A DNA stretch of 64,000 bases, from the NCBI GenBank assembly GCA_037951105.1, contig JBAMJV010009314.1, forward strand, positions 1 through 64,000, given 5' to 3'. This document shows positions 62,611 through 64,000 of this stretch, piece after piece (the stretch's first letter is position 1; every line of letters begins with the position of its first letter). A program made the translations under genes and the position numbers. This DNA is from Echinarachnius parma. Its lineage: Eukaryota; Echinodermata; Echinoidea; Clypeasteroida; Echinarachniidae. The notes under the pieces are model-generated. The model saw nothing but the letters and a program-made list of their open reading frames with translations, searched no databases and had not been told where the DNA came from.

Positions 62611-62716
62611 GGTGATTTCAAGTATGATGTTTAAGGCCGGTGTTAGTGTTTATTACACACAAACACCAGTTTGATAAACACTAACACCAGCCCTAAACAC
62701 CATACTTGAAATCATC
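62611..62716. mobile_element. 106-bp foldback element, copy 2
   Basis: Flanked by CATTG at 62606-62610 and 62717-62721, splitting a SINE core word. Nearly identical to 47946-48051. Confidence 0.8.
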
Positions 62717-62845
62717 CATTGCCTACTCTCAACCCAGGTGTAGTAAACGGATACTCCGCAGGAATTTATTCATGGATATACTTGAGCGCATGAACAAGGC
62801 TGCTCCGCTAATTAAGCCACGGTAATAATGTTCCGAGCGCTTTAA

Positions 62846-63218
62846 AGGGACTTATTAGTAATATTGTCCAAATCCTCAAAACTTACTTGGAACTCTACGG
62901 GTTCTCTCATACCTTATCATATTCATATTAACCATAAACACACGGGACAGGTTTCGGTTTTTCAAAATGTCCATTTCGTTCAAAAGATATTTGTGATTGA
63001 AGCGTTCAGATATGAAATTGTCTACGGGATAATTTCATGCCGTGTACAAAGTAAATACAATGAGTTAGTGGATATCACTCATCGTTGCTCATATCTCAGC
63101 CAAAAAACATCCATTTAAGTTACATGACATTTTTCACACAACACCCAGTGGACATATCAGATAACAACAATATACATTGTATCAACCACTCATCATGCAC
63201 AATTAAACAAAGTTCCCT
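62846..63218. mobile_element. TTAA MITE family 4, intact copy
   Basis: 373 bp flanked by TTAA (62842-62845, 63219-63222). Ends AGGGACTTATTAG and AAGTTCCCT. Inserted in a SINE tail whose empty form is at 63477-63485. Confidence 0.75.
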
Positions 63219-63300
63219 TTAAGACTGAAAATAACAGAAATATAGCGCTAAAAAAAATGACATTTAGTATTATCATTAATAATTAACCAGATACAGGATG

Positions 63301-64000
63301 GAATAACTATTAGTAATAATAATAAATGTCAATTTATATACCGCTATATTTCAGCTAGTCTCAATAATAAAAAAAATAATAATATGTACATTTATATAGC
63401 CGCGCAGCTACTATAAATACACAGGCCTACCTTACTGCGCTTAAAATTGATGCACTCGGAAATAATGTTCCGAGCGCTTTAAGTCCAAACCGAAATATAG
63501 CGCTATATAAAATTGGCATTTATTACTATTATTAAAAGTTATTACATCCTGAAACTGGTTAACTATTAATTGATCTTTTAATAATCTATATATACTCCGC
63601 AAAAAAAGAAACTGGACACTTGTATAAGACCAAATATTTCATATTCATTTACGATAAAATATATGATATTGTATATCAAATTAAAGATGAAACCACCCTC
63701 TTCAATATTGGCATACAATCCAGATGAAATCATTCATGCATGACTTGTCACGGTCAATTAACCACAGCAAGGTGTGTTTTCAAAAATAGCAAAAATTAAA
63801 CATCAACTCAACCATATAAATGTTGATAAGCATAATCTAAAACGCTATATTCATGACATGGCATAATGTTTCAATACAAATTTGACCTTTTCTATCTTCA
63901 TCTCACTAAAAAGTATAAATGAAGACAAATTGTGAACGTTATAGGTTTTATTTTCATCCAAAAGTAACAAAATGGGGAATTCCATACCAAAGGGTTATTA
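63301..64000. other. Gene 2 intron 1, cut by the window end
   Basis: SINE tail at about 63360-63540, then AT-rich sequence with no exon recognised. Confidence 0.5.

Larger units (their letters stand above)
62520..63300 (+). repeat. SINE (family B type) with two nested insertions
   Basis: SINE pieces at about 62520-62610, 62722-62845 and 63223-63300, recognisable by AGCAAGACACGTTATACACA, CTCAACCCAGGTGTA and ATATAGCGCTA. Another SINE tail at 63360-63540 shows the uninterrupted order CCGAGCGCTTTAAGTCC. Confidence 0.65.

Overview
This window is animal (eukaryotic) DNA: intron-rich, AT-rich, with no bacterial operons. It is full of short non-autonomous DNA transposons, tRNA-headed SINEs, microsatellites and long G or C runs. 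The gene content (calcium-binding-type EGF, discoidin/F5/8C and SRCR modules joined at phase-1 introns) and the repeat style suggest a marine invertebrate, perhaps a deuterostome such as an echinoderm, hemichordate or lancelet. The species cannot be told from the sequence alone.

The main content is one plus-strand gene whose coding part can be followed from the ATG at 4457 to the TAA at 46715-46717. I place 29 coding exons, all with GT/AG ends and matching phases. They sum to 4,434 nt, a 1,477-residue protein. The predicted order is: signal peptide; an unrecognised Cys-containing N-terminal exon; eight EGF-like domains; three repeats of F5/8C followed by EGF; one degenerate EGF with five Cys; one SRCR domain; two more F5/8C domains; stop. 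No membrane segment is visible, so the product looks like a large secreted or matrix adhesion/recognition protein. It grew by internal tandem duplication: EGF exons 4-10 are near copies, and the F5/8C-EGF modules at 14747-18376, 24749-27130 and 30109-32735 share intron sequence as well as exons. Broken exon fragments remain in the introns.

A second copy of the same gene type begins at 62409 with the same 67-nt signal-peptide exon, so this is a tandem gene family. The 5' flank of the first gene (about 1084-4456) aligns with that of the second (about 59850-62408). Comparing the two flanks, or the repeated internal modules, reveals several transposon insertions against their empty sites.

Layout: 1-4456, 5' flank with SINEs and TTAA-flanked elements; 4457-46717, gene 1; 46718-62408, intergenic DNA holding hairpin elements, inverted tandem arrays, microsatellites, SINEs and no gene I recognise; 62409-64000, first exon and start of intron 1 of gene 2. 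Elements resolved with target duplications include two hAT-like insertions (8-bp duplications; one duplicates a splice donor), a Tc1/mariner-type hairpin element (TA), many TTAA-flanked elements, SINEs, and 106-bp and 338-bp foldback elements. All identifications rest on reading the sequence; no database search was run.
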